Shown: positions 6,287-7,062 of the stretch, in pieces
Layout: each line of letters opens with the position of its first letter
Numbering within the stretch: the first letter of the stretch is position 1
Assembly (NCBI GenBank): GCA_018060305.1
Contig: JAGOWF010000145.1
Span: forward strand, 1-7,062
Reading direction: 5' to 3'
Length of the DNA: 7,062 bases
Source: Pyrinomonadaceae bacterium
GTDB lineage: Bacteria; Acidobacteriota; Blastocatellia; Pyrinomonadales; Pyrinomonadaceae
Notes under the pieces: model-generated
The model's input: the letters and a program-made list of their open reading frames with translations, nothing else
The model's database searches: none
What the model was told of the DNA's origin: nothing
Position numbers and translations under genes: made by a program

Positions 6287-7062
6287 ATGATAATTGTCAT
6301 CATTGGCGCCCAGTGGGGCGATGAAGGAAAGGGCAAGGTCGTCGATCTTCTGGCGGATCGGTTCGACATAGTTTCACGGTATCAGGGCGGGCATAATGCG
6401 GGCCACAGCGTCTATGTCGGCGATAAGGCCTTTGTTCTCAGGCTTTTGCCATCAGGCATCATCCACGAGGACAAAACCTGCGTTCTCGGCAACGGCATGG
6501 TCATCGACCCGAAGGCTTTCTTTGAAGAGGTCGATCAGATACGGGAAAAGGGAATTTCTGTGTCGCCCGAGCGGTTAAAGGTATCAAGCCGCGCTCACCT
6601 AATAATGCCGTATCACCGGGCACTCGATCATACGTCCGAGGAGCGGCTTGGCAATGAGAAGATCGGTACCACGCTGCGTGGCATCGGCCCGGCATATGAG
6701 GATAAGGCAGGCCGGCGGGGAATTCGTGTCGCCGATGCCTTGTCGCCTGAGATACTAAAACTCCGCGTTGAGCGAAATCTCGAAGAAGCCAATCGCATAA
6801 TTGTGCTTTATGGCAACCAACCGCTGCGGGCCGACGAGATACTGGCCGAGATCGAACCGCTGGTCGAGAGGCTAAGGCCATACGTGTGCGAAACGTCGCA
6901 TTTTCTCGCCGAGGCCCGTAAGTCCAATAAAAAGATATTGTTAGAGGGTGCGCAGGCGACACTTCTTGACGTCGATCACGGGACATATCCCTATGTCACG
7001 TCGTCAAATCCGACAGCCGGCGGAGCATCCGTCGGAGCGGGAATTCCGCCGCATCACATCAC
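6287..7062 (+). CDS. purA: Adenylosuccinate synthase PurA, 3' end outside the window
   Basis: PurA joins IMP and aspartate using GTP, the first committed step from IMP to AMP. The frame gives 258 codons and remains open at the window edge; about 170 C-terminal residues are missing compared with the usual 430 or so. Visible motifs are GDEGKGK (11-17) with catalytic D12, YQGGHNAGH (32-40) with catalytic H40, IGTTLRGIGPAYEDK (126-140) with IMP-binding T129, R143 in AGRRG, and EGAQATLLDVDHGTYPYVTS (220-239). The ATG at 6287 is the only possible start, because an in-frame TGA lies two codons upstream and the protein begins where PurA proteins normally do. No Shine-Dalgarno site is visible between the 31-bp hairpin and the start codon. 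The gene may be read through from glgA, since no clear promoter is seen. Confidence 0.97.
   Translation, partial: MIIVIIGAQWGDEGKGKVVDLLADRFDIVSRYQGGHNAGHSVYVGDKAFVLRLLPSGIIHEDKTCVLGNGMVIDPKAFFEEVDQIREKGISVSPERLKVSSRAHLIMPYHRALDHTSEERLGNEKIGTTLRGIGPAYEDKAGRRGIRVADALSPEILKLRVERNLEEANRIIVLYGNQPLRADEILAEIEPLVERLRPYVCETSHFLAEARKSNKKILLEGAQATLLDVDHGTYPYVTSSNPTAGGASVGAGIPPHHI

Noticed and set aside
6280..6294. TTGACT and GATAAT at the purA start as a promoter
   Set aside because: The spacing is 3 bases and the -10-like hexamer lies inside the coding sequence.
6501..6986. 161-codon minus-strand open frame opposite purA
   Set aside because: The + strand here encodes clear PurA motifs; the opposite frame has none.

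Overview
The window is a stretch of bacterial housekeeping genes, all on the + strand: lon (5' end missing), a small uncharacterised gene, engB/ysxC, rho, glgA and purA (3' end missing). Codon use is moderately GC-rich and uniform, and every protein looks orthologous and intact, so nothing suggests a transferred gene. The lon-engB adjacency, the acidic tail in front of Rho, the poor use of Shine-Dalgarno sites and the hairpin-rich intergenic DNA would fit Acidobacteriota (Blastocatellia-like). That placement is an impression at low to moderate confidence; the sequence contains no rRNA or other decisive marker.

Layout. Bases 1-2812 form a compact operon: the AAA+ protease Lon, then after 15 bases a 146-residue helical protein with a good ribosome binding site, then EngB, whose GTG start overlaps the previous stop (GTGA). 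Bases 2813-3032 are an AT-rich spacer and probable rho leader, with a G-poor, C-rich stretch resembling a Rho loading site. Rho (3033-4448) is followed by a strong hairpin that lacks a T-tract. Bases 4511-4751 hold the most unusual object in the window: a 241-base inverted-repeat element with arms of about 75 bases. It is built from small hairpins whose stems differ but whose five-base loops are variants of TGAAG, and it ends 8 bases before the glgA start codon. Glycogen synthase (4760-6181) follows. The 105-base glgA-purA gap is almost entirely one 31-bp hairpin (6182-6277). Adenylosuccinate synthase then runs off the window.

How the genes relate. Lon (protein quality control), EngB (50S ribosome assembly), Rho (transcription termination), GlgA (glycogen storage) and PurA (AMP synthesis) do not form one pathway. 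Only lon-hypothetical-engB looks like a real operon. I see no defence system, transposase, tRNA, rRNA or CRISPR. Any novelty lies in the intergenic inverted repeats, which fill the gaps before glgA and purA, two genes with no recognisable Shine-Dalgarno site.
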